This document shows, piece after piece, positions 36,614 to 49,019 of a stretch of DNA of 64,000 nucleotides. Under the pieces are notes generated by a model, which was not told the origin of the DNA, searched no databases, and worked only from the letters and a program-made list of their open reading frames with translations. How positions within the stretch are numbered: position 1 is the first letter of the stretch; each line of letters begins with the position of its first letter. Origin of the DNA: Rattus norvegicus (taxonomy: Eukaryota; Chordata; Mammalia; Rodentia; Muridae); contig NC_086029.1 in assembly GCF_036323735.1 (NCBI RefSeq), positions 14,183,816 to 14,247,815 on the forward strand, in the 5' to 3' direction. The position numbers and the translations under genes are program-made.

Positions 36614-37790
36614 ATATATTTCTTCAGTTTCTGTTGTTATTTTTATTTTTGAATTTGTTAATTTAGACACTGTCTCTGTGCCCTCTGGTTAGTCTGGCTA
36701 AGGATTTATGTATCTTGTTGATTTTCTCAAAGAACTAGCTGTTCTTTTGTTGATTCCTTGTATTGTTCTTTTTGCTTCTACATGGTTGATTTCAGCTTTG
36801 AGTTTGATTATTTACTGCACTACTGCTCTTGGGTATATTTGCTTCTTTTTGTTCTAGAGCTTTCATGTGTGCTGTCAAGCTGGTAATGTATGCTCTCTCC
36901 AGTTTCTTTTTGGAGGCCCTGAGAGCTATGAATTTTCCTCTTAGAACTGTTTTCATTGTGTCCCAGAAGTTTAGGCATGTTGTGCCTTCATTGTCATTTA
37001 AATTCTAAAACGTCTTTAATTTTTTTCTTTATTTCTTCCTTGACAAATTGTCATTGAGTAGAGTGTTGTTCAGCTTCCATGTATATGTGAGCTTTCTGTG
37101 TTTTTTGTTGTTATTAAAGAATAACCTTAGTCCATGGTGATCTGATAGAATACATAGGACTATTTCAGTCTGCTTGTATTTGTTAAGGCCTGTTTTGTGA
37201 CTGATTATGTGGTCAGTTTTGGAGAAGGTACCATGAGTTGCTGAGAAGAAGGTATATTCTTTTTGTTTTAGGATGAAATGTTCTATAGATATATGTTAAA
37301 TTCATTTGGCTCACAACTTCTGTTAGTTTCACTGTGTCTCTGTTTAGTTTCTGTTTCCATGATCTGTACCTTGAGGAGACTGTATATTGATTGAAGTCTC
37401 CCACTATTGTGTGTGGTGCAATGTATGCTTTGAGGTTGCCCTTGCATTTGGAGCATAGATGTTCAGAATTGGGAGTTCATCTTGGTAGATTTTTCCTTTG
37501 ATGAGTATGAAGTATCCTTCCTTATCTTTTTTGAAAACTTTTGGTTGAAAGTTGATTTTATTCTATATTAGTATGGCTATTCCGGTTTGTTTCTTGGGAC
37601 CATTTGCTTGGAAAAAAATTCCCAGCCTTTAAGTCTGAGGTAGTTTCTGTCTTTGCCTAAAGTGCATTTCCTGTATGCAGCAATGTACTGGGTCCTCTTT
37701 ATGTATCCAGTCTGTTTGTCTGTGTCTTTTTATTGGGGAATTGAGTCCATTGATGATAAGGAATAGTGATTGTTTCCTGTTATTTTTGTT
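33986..37790 (-). pseudogene. L1 ORF2: L1 ORF2 relic
   Basis: The C-terminus is at 33986 (NSLIGGY-stop). Pieces are visible at 34261-33986, 35337-35155, 35653-35417 (AGYKINSNKS-like region, here VPGYKINSNKS), 36525-36241 (MDNFLDIYQ and ESPGPDE, reverse-transcriptase start) and 37404-37213 (endonuclease GDFN motif). The start lies near 37790 but its ATG is not conserved. There are many stops and a TA microsatellite. It is non-functional. Confidence 0.88.
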
Positions 37791-37843
37791 GTTAGAGGTG
37801 GGATATGTTTGTGTGGCTATTTACTTTTGGTTTCGTTGCAAGA

Positions 37844-37854
<11 letters not shown>

Positions 37855-37874
<20 letters not shown>

Positions 37875-38927
37875 AGGGTATAGTTTCCCTCTTTGCGTTG
37901 AAGTTTTCTGTCTAATATCTTTTATAGGGCTGGATTTGTGGAAAGATACTGTGTAAATTTGTTTTTTTCATGGAATATCTTGGTTTCTCCATCTATGTTA
38001 ATTGAGAGTTTTTCTGGATATAGTAGCCTGGGCTGGCATTTTTGTTCTCTTCAGGTATGTATGACATCTTTCCAGGATCTTTTAAGTTTTATAATCTCTG
38101 CTGAGAAGTCTCGGGTAATCCTGATAGGTCTGTCTTTACTTGCCACTTGACCTTTTTTCTCTTACTGCTTTTAATATTCTTTCTTTGTTTTGTGCATTTT
38201 GTGTTTTGACTATTTTGTGATGGGAGGAGCTTTTTTTCTGGTCCAATGTGTTTGGAGTTCTGTAGGCTTCTTGTATGTTTATAGGCATCTCTTTCTTTAG
38301 GTTAGGGAAGTTTTCTTCTATAATTTTGTTGAAGGTGTTTACTGGCCTTTTAAGTTGGGAATTTTCACTCTCTTCTTTACCTATTATCCTTAGGTTTGGT
38401 CTTTTCATTGTTTCTTGAATTTCATGGATATTTTGGCTTAGAAGCTTTTTGCCTTTTGCATTTTCATTGACTATTTTGTCATTGTTTTCTCTGGTATCAT
38501 CTACCCCTGAGATTCTCTCTTTAATCTCTTGTATTATGTTGGTGAGGCTGGTGTCTATGACTCCTGATCTCCTTCCTAGGTTTTCTATCTCCAGGGTTGT
38601 CTCTTTTCATGATTTTTTTTATTATTTCCACTTTCTTTTTTAGGTCTTGGATGGTTTTGTTCAAGTCCTTCACCTATTTGGTGTGTTTTTCTGTACTTTT
38701 AAAAGGGATTTTTGTGTTTCCTCTTCTCCTGTATTTCTTTAATGGAGTTATTTATGTCCTTCTTAAAGTTCTCTATCATCATCATGAGATGTGATTTTTA
38801 TATCCAAATCTTGATTTTACAGTGTGTTGGTATATCTAGGATTTGTTGTGGTGGTATGACTGTGTTCTGATGATGCCAGGTAGTCTTGGTTTGTATTGCT
38901 TATGTTCTTGCACTTGCCTCTCACCAA
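37855..38927 (-). pseudogene. L1 ORF1: L1 ORF1 relic
   Basis: A 90-residue open piece (38408-38136) carries LRIIGKEESENSQLK and KIVKTQNAQNKERI, the RRM-like core of ORF1. The N-terminus resembles that of the intact ORF1 but its start codon is TTG (38925-38927, minus strand) instead of ATG. The C-terminal end is replaced by a T-rich run near 37845-37865. The coiled-coil segment keeps an 'EIQE' stretch that is missing from the youngest L1. Confidence 0.85.
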
Positions 38928-39283
38928 ATGGTTATTTCAGATCTTGCTCTCTCTGAGAGTCTTGTCCCTCTGGTAGACTTGTGAACCTGTGACCTTAGGA
39001 GTGAGAGCACTCCTGGGAGACCAGTTCTCTCTGGGAAGGCTTTGGGTCCAGAAGGCTGTGGGACAGCCTTAGCTCTGGCCCCAGATGGAGAATGGAAGGG
39101 CCCTGTCTCCCGCTGCCCCTTGGTTCCTGAGCCCTGGGCACTCCTGGAGAGTACCTCTTTGTACAGTTTGTGGAGAGAAACTGGAGTCCAACCTGTGGGC
39201 TAAGAATGAGAGCACTCCTGGGACACCAGTTCTCTATGGGCAGGTTTTGGGATAAACCCAGGTCTGAGTGCAAATGGAGATTC
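38928..39283 (-). promoter_or_regulatory. L1 5' UTR with tandem ~205-bp units
   Basis: The phrase 'gagagcactcctggga' followed by 'accagttctct' and 'gg.aggctttggg' occurs at 39003 and again at 39208, an offset of 205 bp. Only about 1.7 units are present. The size is like the ~206-208-bp monomers known from mouse L1 promoters (established knowledge). The tract is GC-richer than its surroundings. Confidence 0.75.
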
Positions 39284-39298
39284 TATGTTTTATTTTAT

Positions 39299-42200
39299 AG
39301 TAAAGTAGAATTTATTTTCCATAGCATTGGAGTCTGATTGCTAGATAAAGTTGAATAATTCGTCATCTGAAAGAGCTTGATTTGTGCTCAGTGTCAGTGT
39401 TCCACTTTGTCTTCCCAGATTGAAGCCTCAAACACTTACAAGAATACAGATTTGGACACACATATCTTACCACATGTATCCTAAAAATAAAAACAACTCT
39501 CAAATGCATCCTTAAGACATATCATTAGTCACATTATTGGTATTTCTATTCCAAAAATATTAACTATGTGTTGAGATTTCAATAATCTTTCAATTCTGGT
39601 AGGAAGCATGAAGTTATAAAATAATTTTGATTCTAGAATATTAATGTAAAATGGAAATAACATGACAAATCATTTTATACTCATTATAATTTTAATTTTC
39701 AAGCAGGAGGCAGTTAAAAAGATTAAATTGTGTTCTATAAAACTATATTTAAAAAAAACTATAAATCCTGAGAAATAACTAATTTTAAATACCAACATGT
39801 ACAAGTAAAAGGTCAGTGTTGTCAGGGAGTTGTGGGAAGAAGGAATTGTGGACTAATAGCTCTGAATTCTTCCAGGACTTGAAAATATTAAGATGTGCCA
39901 GAAGATTGTTTGGATCACTGACCATGGTTTAATGACTGTGTATTAAATTTCTATAACTTCAAAGAATTAAATAAAAAGATCTTTAGGATACTAGACATTC
40001 TGAAAAGTATGATTCCACGACTTTAGTTAATCATATTTTACTAAATTCAGAGGAAGAACATTGCTACTTGATTCTAGATACTGTCATGATAGGCAGGTCA
40101 GAATGAAAAAGAGGGTGCTTATGTTAGAGTTATCTTGATGAATAAATGGTTTACACGTGCTGGGGCAGAAAGTCCACTTAATAAAGTTACAACTGGCTCC
40201 TTCCCTTAATATTAAAACTTAATTGAGAGCAAATTATAATAAATGGTCTCTCTTTAAGAAATTGTTCTCCTTGAACTTGTTTAGATGAAACAAACATTTG
40301 ACAGGTAAAAGTACAAGAAGAATGAGCCTTCCATGACTGTATACTGCCCATTTTAAGCATGTATTTTTTTTATTTTACTATATTTTGAATCTCTTTTGTC
40401 CCAGTTTTCAAGGAGTTCACATCACCTTTGGCTGCTCCACCTAGGCTTCTTTCCCAAGCATTCTATCCTTCCTATGAAAGAGCACTTCCTGACATCTGCC
40501 TTGAATTTTCCCCTTGCCCATTACTGAACACTCATCTTACTATCTTTTCTAAGTGGAAAATTTTCTGCCTGACATTATTTCTATCCTGTTCATTTCTATA
40601 TTTTTCAGTGAAATCTTTCTTAATTATTTTCTTCCCAAGAGAGCACTTAATCTTTTTCAGACAGTCTTTATAGATTTTTACCTGTTAGCCTCAGGATAAA
40701 CTCCATTGCTTATAAAGGCAACTTTGATAGTTTGAAAGACTTAGGCATTCTGTCCAAAGAAGCCCCATTATAATAATATTTACAGAGTACACAGATTTAT
40801 TTTTATACATTGAAGAATATCTGTGAAAATAGGCAGAACATCCAAGGAACAAAGGGGTGAGATCAAACATGGTACATCACTCAGAAACATTTTATTCCAT
40901 TTCTTTTCTCTTTTGTTTATTACATTGAGTGCCTTGAGGCTTCAAACAGAATGATGAAACATTATTTTTCAGTGTTCATTTTTCTTTAATGTTTAGTTTA
41001 TACCCAACAGAGCAGAAATATCTAATACTTAGAAGAAATTAAAATTAAATTAATCTTTCCATTTTGGTTGTTTCTTGTACTTATTAACCTCAGGTCATAG
41101 GAACAAAAAGGCATTGTGAAATAGAAGGAAACCAATTAGCACTTTGTTTTAATGTACAATTAAGATACTAAATTTTAGATTCAAGAGCTGAAATGTAAAG
41201 GAGAATACACATGTTATCAGCGATAGGATTCTTCAAAAATATAGTGTGAATGAACGGCTCTTTGTGTATACAACAAAGGAAAAGAACTCATTTTCACAGT
41301 GCCGAGTATTAAGAGCTGTTTCTATTGGAACATTCCCCAGTTAAAAGGATATTTTAAAAGAACATTAATAGTTGACATGATATCAAAGATTATTTTAGAC
41401 TGAGTGCTGTTTACCATGCAAATAACAAAACAATGTATTTAATGAAATTATTGAAGTAATAGTGTTCAAGTGTGAGTCCTATACTCATTTTAATGAATCA
41501 CTCATTTGACTAGATTTTATAGTTATAAACTAATAGATTTTCAAAGTTATCTCTAGTTTGACCATATGACCAGGGTTATTATTACTGTTTAACTAAATTT
41601 CATTAGAACTTTAACAGTAATAGTAATCCTGGTCATATGGTCTAACAAGGCAAATCTAGAAACATCTTGGAGCTTCTGCATTTTCCTAGGAGAATTTACA
41701 TCAACCCAGATCTGTGGATCTTTGTTTTGTGTGTTTGCAGTTTTGTCATTTTGCAGGATCTGTTTATCTGGAGAATGGGGAGATGGGCTTTTAGACACAA
41801 TGGTCATTCACTAAATACTTCTTTGTGCAAATGCATTTTATGTAGATCATTTATGTATGCTTTCTGTAGATCATTTTGTAAGGGAACTAGAATACATGAA
41901 AGCATTATATCATAAAATATGTTTTCCTGTTTTCTGCCTCTTTCCTAAGCAATCGAGAAAAGCATTTTGATACATTTGTACATTTGGCTAAATCCTTAGT
42001 AACTTGTACTTTTAAAAGGTCAAGTGAACTAATTATGTTGAGCTACTTGTCTTCTCTCTACAGAATAGCATGCTTTACTAAGCTTATGCAGGGGTTTGTA
42101 GCAATTCCTGAAGGGCTAACTGGGAAAGCCTGGATTAAGTGGCATGAAAGTACTTTCACTATTATCAACCGTAATCTGTGAACAGACTGTTATGCCAAAT

Positions 42201-42644
42201 ACTTCTCAACAGACTCTTCCTTTTCAAGAAAAGAAGCCAGAAAATAATAGCTATGAGGTTAATACTAATACAACTGTGTACTTTCTATGTTTTCTTCAAT
42301 CAATGAGCACCACATACATGAATTTACTTCAATAGTAATACTTTGTACTTCACACAGATTTTCTCTACTTTTAAATTCATTAACAGCACCCTGGTAATTT
42401 GTCTCTCCTTCTTAGATGTTTTGCAAAATTCAAGAGAGCTAAAAAGTTTATTCCCAATGACATCATCCAAATTCTGATAAGTTTTTGATGTAAAGGACTT
42501 TTAAAATGCAAATTTTATCTGAAATCAAAAAGGGCACAAAATACTCCTAAAATGATTAAGCTATTTATGTATGCTTAAATTGAGCTATATAAGATGCTTT
42601 TAAGTCAAAAATATTTTGTTTCCCTGCCTAACATTTCTTATTAA
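39299..42644. other. Unique AT-rich sequence with one strong hairpin
   Basis: No L1, LTR or coding homology that I can support. A long near-perfect inverted repeat is annotated separately at 41560-41642. Short open frames (60-82 codons) have no features. Confidence 0.5.
41560..41642. other. 83-nt hairpin with a 30-bp stem
   Basis: The left arm begins gaccatatgaccaggg and the right arm ends ctggtcatatggtc. Pairing from the outside gives 30 consecutive pairs (two G-U wobbles), then a small mismatch and an AT-rich loop. The size and shape resemble a pre-miRNA, but also the palindromic relic of a small DNA transposon. I recognise no known miRNA. Confidence 0.6.
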
Positions 42645-44371
42645 TAGGCATTTTTATTGATTATTTGAGAAGCTCATGCAACATATTTTGGTCAAATTTG
42701 ACCTGAACGTCACCCAGATCAACTCCCACATCTGTACCACCCTCCTTCCTGCCTCAGTTCCTTTCCTCTTTTTTCAAAAATTAGCATTACCTGTTGACTT
42801 TCATTTATATGGTCCATCTCTTTTTGGGTGTGGTAGTACCCAATTGAGTACGTTCAACCTGTGAGGAACCACATCTTTAAAGATTAGTGGTGTCTCCTCC
42901 CAGAGTCCGTTAACTTCCACACCTCATCAGTTAGGAGGATGTTCATGAATCTCTTTTACTCCATGCTAGAATGTCAAGTGCCTTGATTTTGTGCAGATCT
43001 TACACAGGCTACCACTGCCGTTGTGAGTTCATGAATGTATTATGTCCAGAAGACATTGTTTAGTTCCAGTCTTCCATGAGCTCTGCCTCTTACAATCTTT
43101 CCTCTGCCTTTTCTGCAACAGTCTCTGAACCTTGGGAGAAGGCATGTAATACAGCCATCTCATTTGAGGCTGTTCAATGATACTTCTCTGGATGCTTTGA
43201 CCAGTTATAAGCATCTGCCTTAGCCAGCGAACAAAGAAAATTCTCTGTTCAGGTCTGAGAGCTGCACTGAGCTACAAAGTTAGAAGACAGTTTGACAATT
43301 AGGTTTGACAATTAGCAAAATAATAGTAGTTTCACTCCTAGGGCCTGTGAGCACCAAGACAGTGGGTTCTTATCCACATTTGTAAATAACAGGCACCTGT
43401 TTCCTCTTGTGGAGCTGGCCTTAAATCCTATCAGAAAGTGGTTCGTTATTCCCATAACATTCATGTCATTACTATATCCATGGCATATCTTTCCATCACT
43501 GGAATCCTTATTATAGTTCATAAGGTTCACAGATGGGTAAGATTATTGATGTCTCCACTCCATATAGGAATCTATTTTATACCTGCCATTGGGATTTTGA
43601 TTTTGTAACCTATAATTTCTAGGAAGCTACCTTATCTATCCGTGTAGAGCAGCTCTATTCAGATGCTCCTGCCACTCTGTCTCCTCCCTTACTTCTTGGT
43701 TCCTATGCACTTAGTATAAATTTTTTTGAATGATCTTCCCCTTCAACTTCCTCTTTGACCAATCTCCACCCCATTCCCTTTTAAGCTACTCATTCCTAAT
43801 ATTTACCCCTTCTATTTTTATATCACATGTGATGTACTAGTCCATTTTCAGTCTCTCTCCCACATTCATGGCTTTTTCTGTCTTCAATAGTCACTCTCTA
43901 ACTTAACACAGAAACTTAAAATATCACATCTAGAATCTATGTATCAGAGCATCTGGTGTTTGTATTTCTGGGTCTGAGTTACCTCACTCAGTATAATACT
44001 ATCTAGTTGCATTCATTTTCCTTAAAATTTCATAATTTTTTCTTTGATGGTGCTGCTTAAAGTCTCACAGTGTTAATGTATCATGCTTTTTTTATCCATT
44101 CATCTGTTCATAGAATATAATCTGGATTCATGCATCCAGTTCTCTGTTATTGTGAGTAGTATAGGAATGAGCATGAATATGCAAGTGGTAGGACAAAGAA
44201 TGTGTGATATGATGCCTCTGAGTGATAAGACTCTATTCTATATTAGTTCTAGCTACAACTTTTGCAGGAATTGCAAATGATTTCCAAAGTGGCTGCCAAT
44301 TCTACCAACAATGAGGGACAATAGCTAGGGAAGTCACAAACTGTATACATTTTTACTGATTTTTTCTAGGT
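42645..44371 (-). mobile_element. L1: Lx-type old L1 fragment (3' UTR and ORF2 end)
   Basis: The left part (from 'gcaacatattttggtcaaat') is the Lx-type 3' UTR on the minus strand. From about 43970, phrases such as 'gagttacctcactcagtata', 'tccattcatctgttcat' and 'ccaaagtggctgccaattct' match the C-terminal end of ORF2. It is highly decayed. The youngest L1 of the window sits directly at its right edge, with its TSD starting at 44372. Confidence 0.65.
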
Positions 44372-44385
44372 TAGATTGACTTCTA

Positions 44386-45133
44386 TTTTTATTTTATTTT
44401 ATTTTATTTTATTTTATTTTTTTTATTATCTTGAGTATTTCTTATATACATTTCAAGTGTTATTCCCTTTCCCGGTTTCCGGACAGACATCACCCTCCCC
44501 CCTCCCCTTCCTTGTGGGTGTTCCCCTCCCAAACCTCCCCCCATTGCCACCCTCCCCGCATAGTCTAGTTCACTGGGGGTTCAGTCTTAGCAGGACCCAG
44601 GGCTTCCCCTTCCACTGGTGCTCTTACTAGGATATTCATTGCTACCTATGGGGACAGAGTCCAGGGTCAGTCCATGTATAGTCTTTAGGTAGTGGCTTAG
44701 TCCCTGGAAGCTCTGGTTGCTTGACATTGTTGTACTTTTGGGGTCTCGAGCACCTTCAAGCTCTTCCAGTTCTTCCTCTGATTCCTTCAACGGGGGACCT
44801 ATTCTCAGTTCAGTGGTTTGCTGCTGGCATTCGCCTCTGTATTTGCTGTATTCTGGCTGTGTCTCTCAGGAGCGATCTACATCCAGCTCCTGTCGGTCTG
44901 CACTTCTTTGCTTCATCCATCTTGTCTAATTGGGTGGCTGTATATGTATGGGCCACCTGTGGGGCAGGCTCTGAATGGGTGTTCCTTCAGTCTCTGTTTT
45001 AATCTTTGCCTCTCCCTTCCCTGCCAAGGGTATTCTTTTTCCTCATTTAAAGAAGGAGTGAAGCATTCACATTTTGATCATCAATCTTGAGTTTCCTTTG
45101 TTCTAGGGATCTAGGGAAATTCAAGCATATGGG
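44386..45133 (-). other. L1 3' UTR and poly(A)-like tail
   Basis: The tail is the (TTTTA)n tract at 44386-44427 on the plus strand. The purine tract of the sense strand appears as C-rich DNA at 44491-44558. The rest matches the 3' UTR of the L1 at 1358-7528. Confidence 0.9.
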
Positions 45134-48100
45134 CTAATAGCCACTTATCAATGAGTGCATACCATGTATGTCTTTCTGTGAGTGGGTTAGCTCACTCAGG
45201 ATGATATTTTCCAGTTCCAACCATTTGCCTACGAATTTCATAAACTCGTTGTTTTTGATAGCTGAGTAATATTCCATTGTGTAGATGTACCACATTTTCT
45301 GTATCCATTCCTCTGTTGAAGGGCATCTGGGTTCTTTCCAGTTTCTGGCTATTATAAATAAGGCTGCGATGAACATAGTGGAGCACGTGTCTCTTTTATA
45401 TGTTGAGGCATCTTTTGGGTATATGCCCAAGAGAGGTATGGCTGGATCCTCAGGCAGTTCAATGTCCAATTTTCTGAGGAACCTCCAGACTGATTTCCAG
45501 AATGGTTTTACCAGTCTGCAATCCCACCAACAATGGAGGAGTGTTCCTCTTTCTCCACATCCTCGCCAGCATCTGCTGTCACCTGAGTTTTTGATCTTAG
45601 CCATTCTCACTGGTGTGAGGTGAAATCTCAGGGTTGTTTTGATTTTCATTTCCCTTATGACTAAAGATGTTGAACATTTCTTTAGGTGTTTCTCAGCCAT
45701 TCGGCATTCCTCAGCTGTGAATTCTTTGTTCAGCTCTGAACCCCATTTTTTAATAGGGTTATTTGTTTCCCTGCGGTCTAACTTCTTGAGTTCTTTGTAT
45801 ATTTTGGATATAAGGCCTCTATCTGTTATAGGATTGGTAAAGATCTTTTCCCAATCTGTTGGTTGTCGTTTTGTCCTAACCACAGTGTCCTTTGCCTTAC
45901 AGAAGCTTTGCAGTTTTATGAGATCCCATTTGTCGATTCTTGATCTTAGAGCATAAGCCATTGGTGTTTTGTTCAGGAAATTTTTTCCAGTGCCCATGTG
46001 TTCCAGATGCTTCCCTAGTTTTTCTTCTATTAGTTTGAGTGTGTCTGGTTTGATGTGGAGGTCCTTGATCCACTTGGACTTAAGCTTTGTACAGGGTGAT
46101 AAGCATGGATCGATCTGCATTCTTCTACATGTTGCCCTCCAGTTGAACCAGCACCATTTGCTGAAAATGCTATCTTTTTTCCATTGGATGGTTTTGGCTC
46201 CTTTGTCAAAAATCAAGTGAACATAGGTGTGTGGGTTCATTTCTGGGTCTTCAATTCTATTCCATTGGTCTATCTGTCTGTCTCTGTACCAATACCATGC
46301 AGTTTTTATCACTATTGCTCTGTAATACTGCTTGAGTTCAGGGATAGTGATTCCCCCTGAAGTCCTCTTATTGTTGAGGATAGCTTTAGCTATCCTGGGT
46401 TTTTTGTTCTTCCAGATGAATTTGCAAATTTTCTGTCTAACTCTTTGAAGAATTGGATTGGTATTTTGATGGGGATTGCATTGAATCTGTAGATTGCTTT
46501 TGGTAAAATGGCCATTTTTACTATATTAATCCTGCCAATCCATGAGCATGGGAGATCTTTCCATCTTCTGAGGTCTTCTTCAATTTCTTTCCTCAGTGTC
46601 TTGAAGTTCTTATTGTACAGATCTTTTACTTGCTTGGTTAAAGTCACACCGAGGTACTTTATATTATTTGGGTCTATTATGAAGGGTGTCGTTTCCCTAA
46701 TTTCTTTCTCGGCTTGTTTCTCGTTTGTATAGAGGAAGGCAACTGATTTATTTGAGTTAATTTTATACCCAGCCACTTTGCTGAAGTTGTTTATCAGCTT
46801 TAGTAGTTCTCTGGTGGAACTTTTGGGATCACTTAAATATACTATCATGTCGTCTGCAAATAGTGATATTTTGACCTCTTCTTTTCCGATCTGTTTCCCC
46901 TTGATCTCCTTTTGTTGTCTGATTGCTCTGGCTAGAACTTCAAGAACTATATTGAATAAGTAGGGAGAGAGTGGGCAGCCTTGTCTAGTCTCTGATTTTA
47001 GTGGGATTGCTTCAAGTTTCTCTCCATTTAGTTTAATGTTAGCAACTGGTTTGCTGTACATGGCTTTTACAATGTTTAGGTATGGGCCTTTAATACCTAT
47101 TCTTTCCAGGACTTTTATCATGAAGGGGTGTTGAATTTTGTCAAATGCTTTCTCAGCATCTAATGAAATGATCATGTGGTTCTGTTCTTTCAGTTTGTTT
47201 ATATGATGGATCACGTTGATGGTTTTCCTTATATTAAACCATTCCTGCATGCCTGGGATGAAGCCTACTTGATCATGGTGGATGATTGTTTTGATGTGCT
47301 CTTGAATTCGGTTTGCCAGAATTTTATTGAGTATTTTTGCGTCGATATTCATAAGTGAAATTGGTCTGAAGTTCTCTTTCTTTGTTGGGTCATTGTGTGG
47401 TTTAGGTATAAGAGTAATTGTGGCTTCATAGAAGGAATTCGGTAGGGCTCCATCTGTTTCAATTTTGTGGAATAGTTTGGATAATATTGGTATAAGGTCT
47501 TCTATGAAGGTTTGATAGAATTCTGCACTAAACCCGTCTGGACCTGGGCTCTTTTTGGTTGGGAGACCTTTAATGACTGCTTCTATTTCCTTAGGAGTTA
47601 TGGGGTTGTTTAACTGGTTTATCTGTTCCTGATTTAACTTCGATACCTGGTATCTGTCTAGGAAATTGTCCATTTCCTGAAGATTTTCAAGTTTTGTTGA
47701 ATATAGGTTTTTATAGTAAGATCTGATGATTTTTTGAATTTCCTCTGAATCTGTAGTTATGTCTCCCTTTTCATTTCTGATTTTGTTAATTTGGACGCAC
47801 TCTCTGTGTCCTCTCGTTAGTCTGGCTAAGGGTTTATCTATCTTGTTGATTTTCTCAAAGAACCAACTTTTGGTTCTGTTGATTCTTTCTATGGTCCTTT
47901 TTGTTTCTACTTGGTTGATTTCAGCTCTGAGTTTGATTATTTCCTGCCTTCTACTCCTCCTGGGTGTATTTGCTTCTTTTTGTTCTAGAGCTTTTAGGTG
48001 TGCTGTCAAGCTGCTGACATATGCTCTTTCCTGTTTCTTTCTGCAGGCACTCAGCGCTATGAGTTTTCCTCTTAGCACAGCTTTCATTGTGTCCCATAAG

Positions 48101-48960
48101 TTTGGGTATGTTGTACCTTCATTTTCATTAAATTCTAAAAAGTTTTTAATTTCTTTCTTTATTTCTTCCTTGACCAGGTTATCATTGAGTAGAGCATTGT
48201 TCAATTTCCACGTATATGTGGGCATTCTTCCCTTATTGTTATTGAAGACCAGTTTTAGGCCGTGGTGGTCCGATAGCACGCATGGGATTATTTCTATCTT
48301 TCTGTACCTGTTGAGGCCCGTTTTTTGACCAATTATATGGTCAATTTTGGAGAAAATACCATGAGGAGCTGAGAAGAAGGTATATCCTTTTGCTTTAGGA
48401 TAGAATGTTCTATAAATATCCGTTAAGTCCATTTGGCTCATGACTTCTCTTAGTCTGTCTACATCTCTGTTTAATTTCTGTTTCCATGATCTGTCCATTG
48501 ATGAGAGTGGGGTGTTGAAATCTCCCACTATTATTGTGTGAGGTGCAATGTGTGTTTTGAGCTTTAGTAAGGTTTCTTTTACATATGTAGGTGCCCTTGT
48601 ATTTGGGGCATAGATATTTAGGATTGAGAGTTCATCTTGGTGGATTTTTCCCTTGATGAATATGAAGTGTCCTTCCTTATCTTTTTTGATGACTTTTAGT
48701 TGAAAATTGATTTTATTTGATATTAGAATGGCTACTCCAGCTTGCTTCTTCTGACCATTTGCTTGGAAAATTGTTTTCCAGCCTTTCACTCTGAGGTAAT
48801 GTCTGTCTTTGTCTCTGAGGTGTGTTTCCTGTAGGCAGCAGAATGCAGAGTCCTCGTTGCGTATCCAGTTTGTTAATCTATGTCTTTTTATTGGGGAGTT
48901 GAGGCCATTGATATTGAGAGATATTAAGGAATAGTGATTATTGCTTCCCGTTATATTCAT
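45134..48960 (-). pseudogene. L1 ORF2: L1 ORF2 endonuclease/reverse transcriptase, one frameshift
   Basis: ORF2 nicks target DNA and copies L1 RNA there. From the ATG at 48960 the frame is open for 856 residues: APE-type endonuclease (QETH at 44-47, GDFNTPLSS, SDHHG), then reverse transcriptase (KSPGPDG, FADD at 701-704). After residue ~843 it goes out of frame and stops at 46390. Compared with the copy at 1358-7528, one base (C on the sense strand) is missing at about 46430/46431. The correct frame resumes and is open to the stop at 45134. It carries the CX3CX7HX4C cysteine motif near the end. Without the deletion, length and order would match a standard ~1275-residue rodent ORF2. I find no other break. 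Confidence 0.95.
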
Positions 48961-49019
48961 ATTTGGAAGTGAGGTTATGTTTGTGTGCTTTCATTCTCTT
49001 TGTTTTGTTGCCCAGATGA

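Larger units (their letters stand above)
33617..39283 (-). mobile_element. L1: Old near full-length L1 with ~205-bp promoter units
   Basis: A complete minus-strand L1: T-rich tail at 33617, 3' UTR to 33985, ORF2 relic, ORF1 relic and a 5' UTR to 39283. Likely TSD: tatgttttgttttat (33602-33616) against tatgttttattttat (39284-39298), 14 of 15 matching. Stops and indels are frequent, and a (TA)n expansion lies in ORF2 at about 36583-36620. The 5' UTR is unrelated to that of the L1s at 1358 and 44386. It is built of ~205-bp units, so the element belongs to an earlier L1 subfamily. Confidence 0.92.

Noticed and set aside
36583..36620. TA-rich palindrome as a cruciform or regulatory element
   Set aside because: It is a (TA)n microsatellite that grew inside the L1 ORF2 relic at a point where the other copies have no such tract.
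46508..48328. Plus-strand frames of 60-189 codons across the young L1
   Set aside because: They are shadows of ORF2 on the opposite strand; their hydrophobic, Leu/Ser-rich composition is what reverse-complemented A-rich ORF2 gives.
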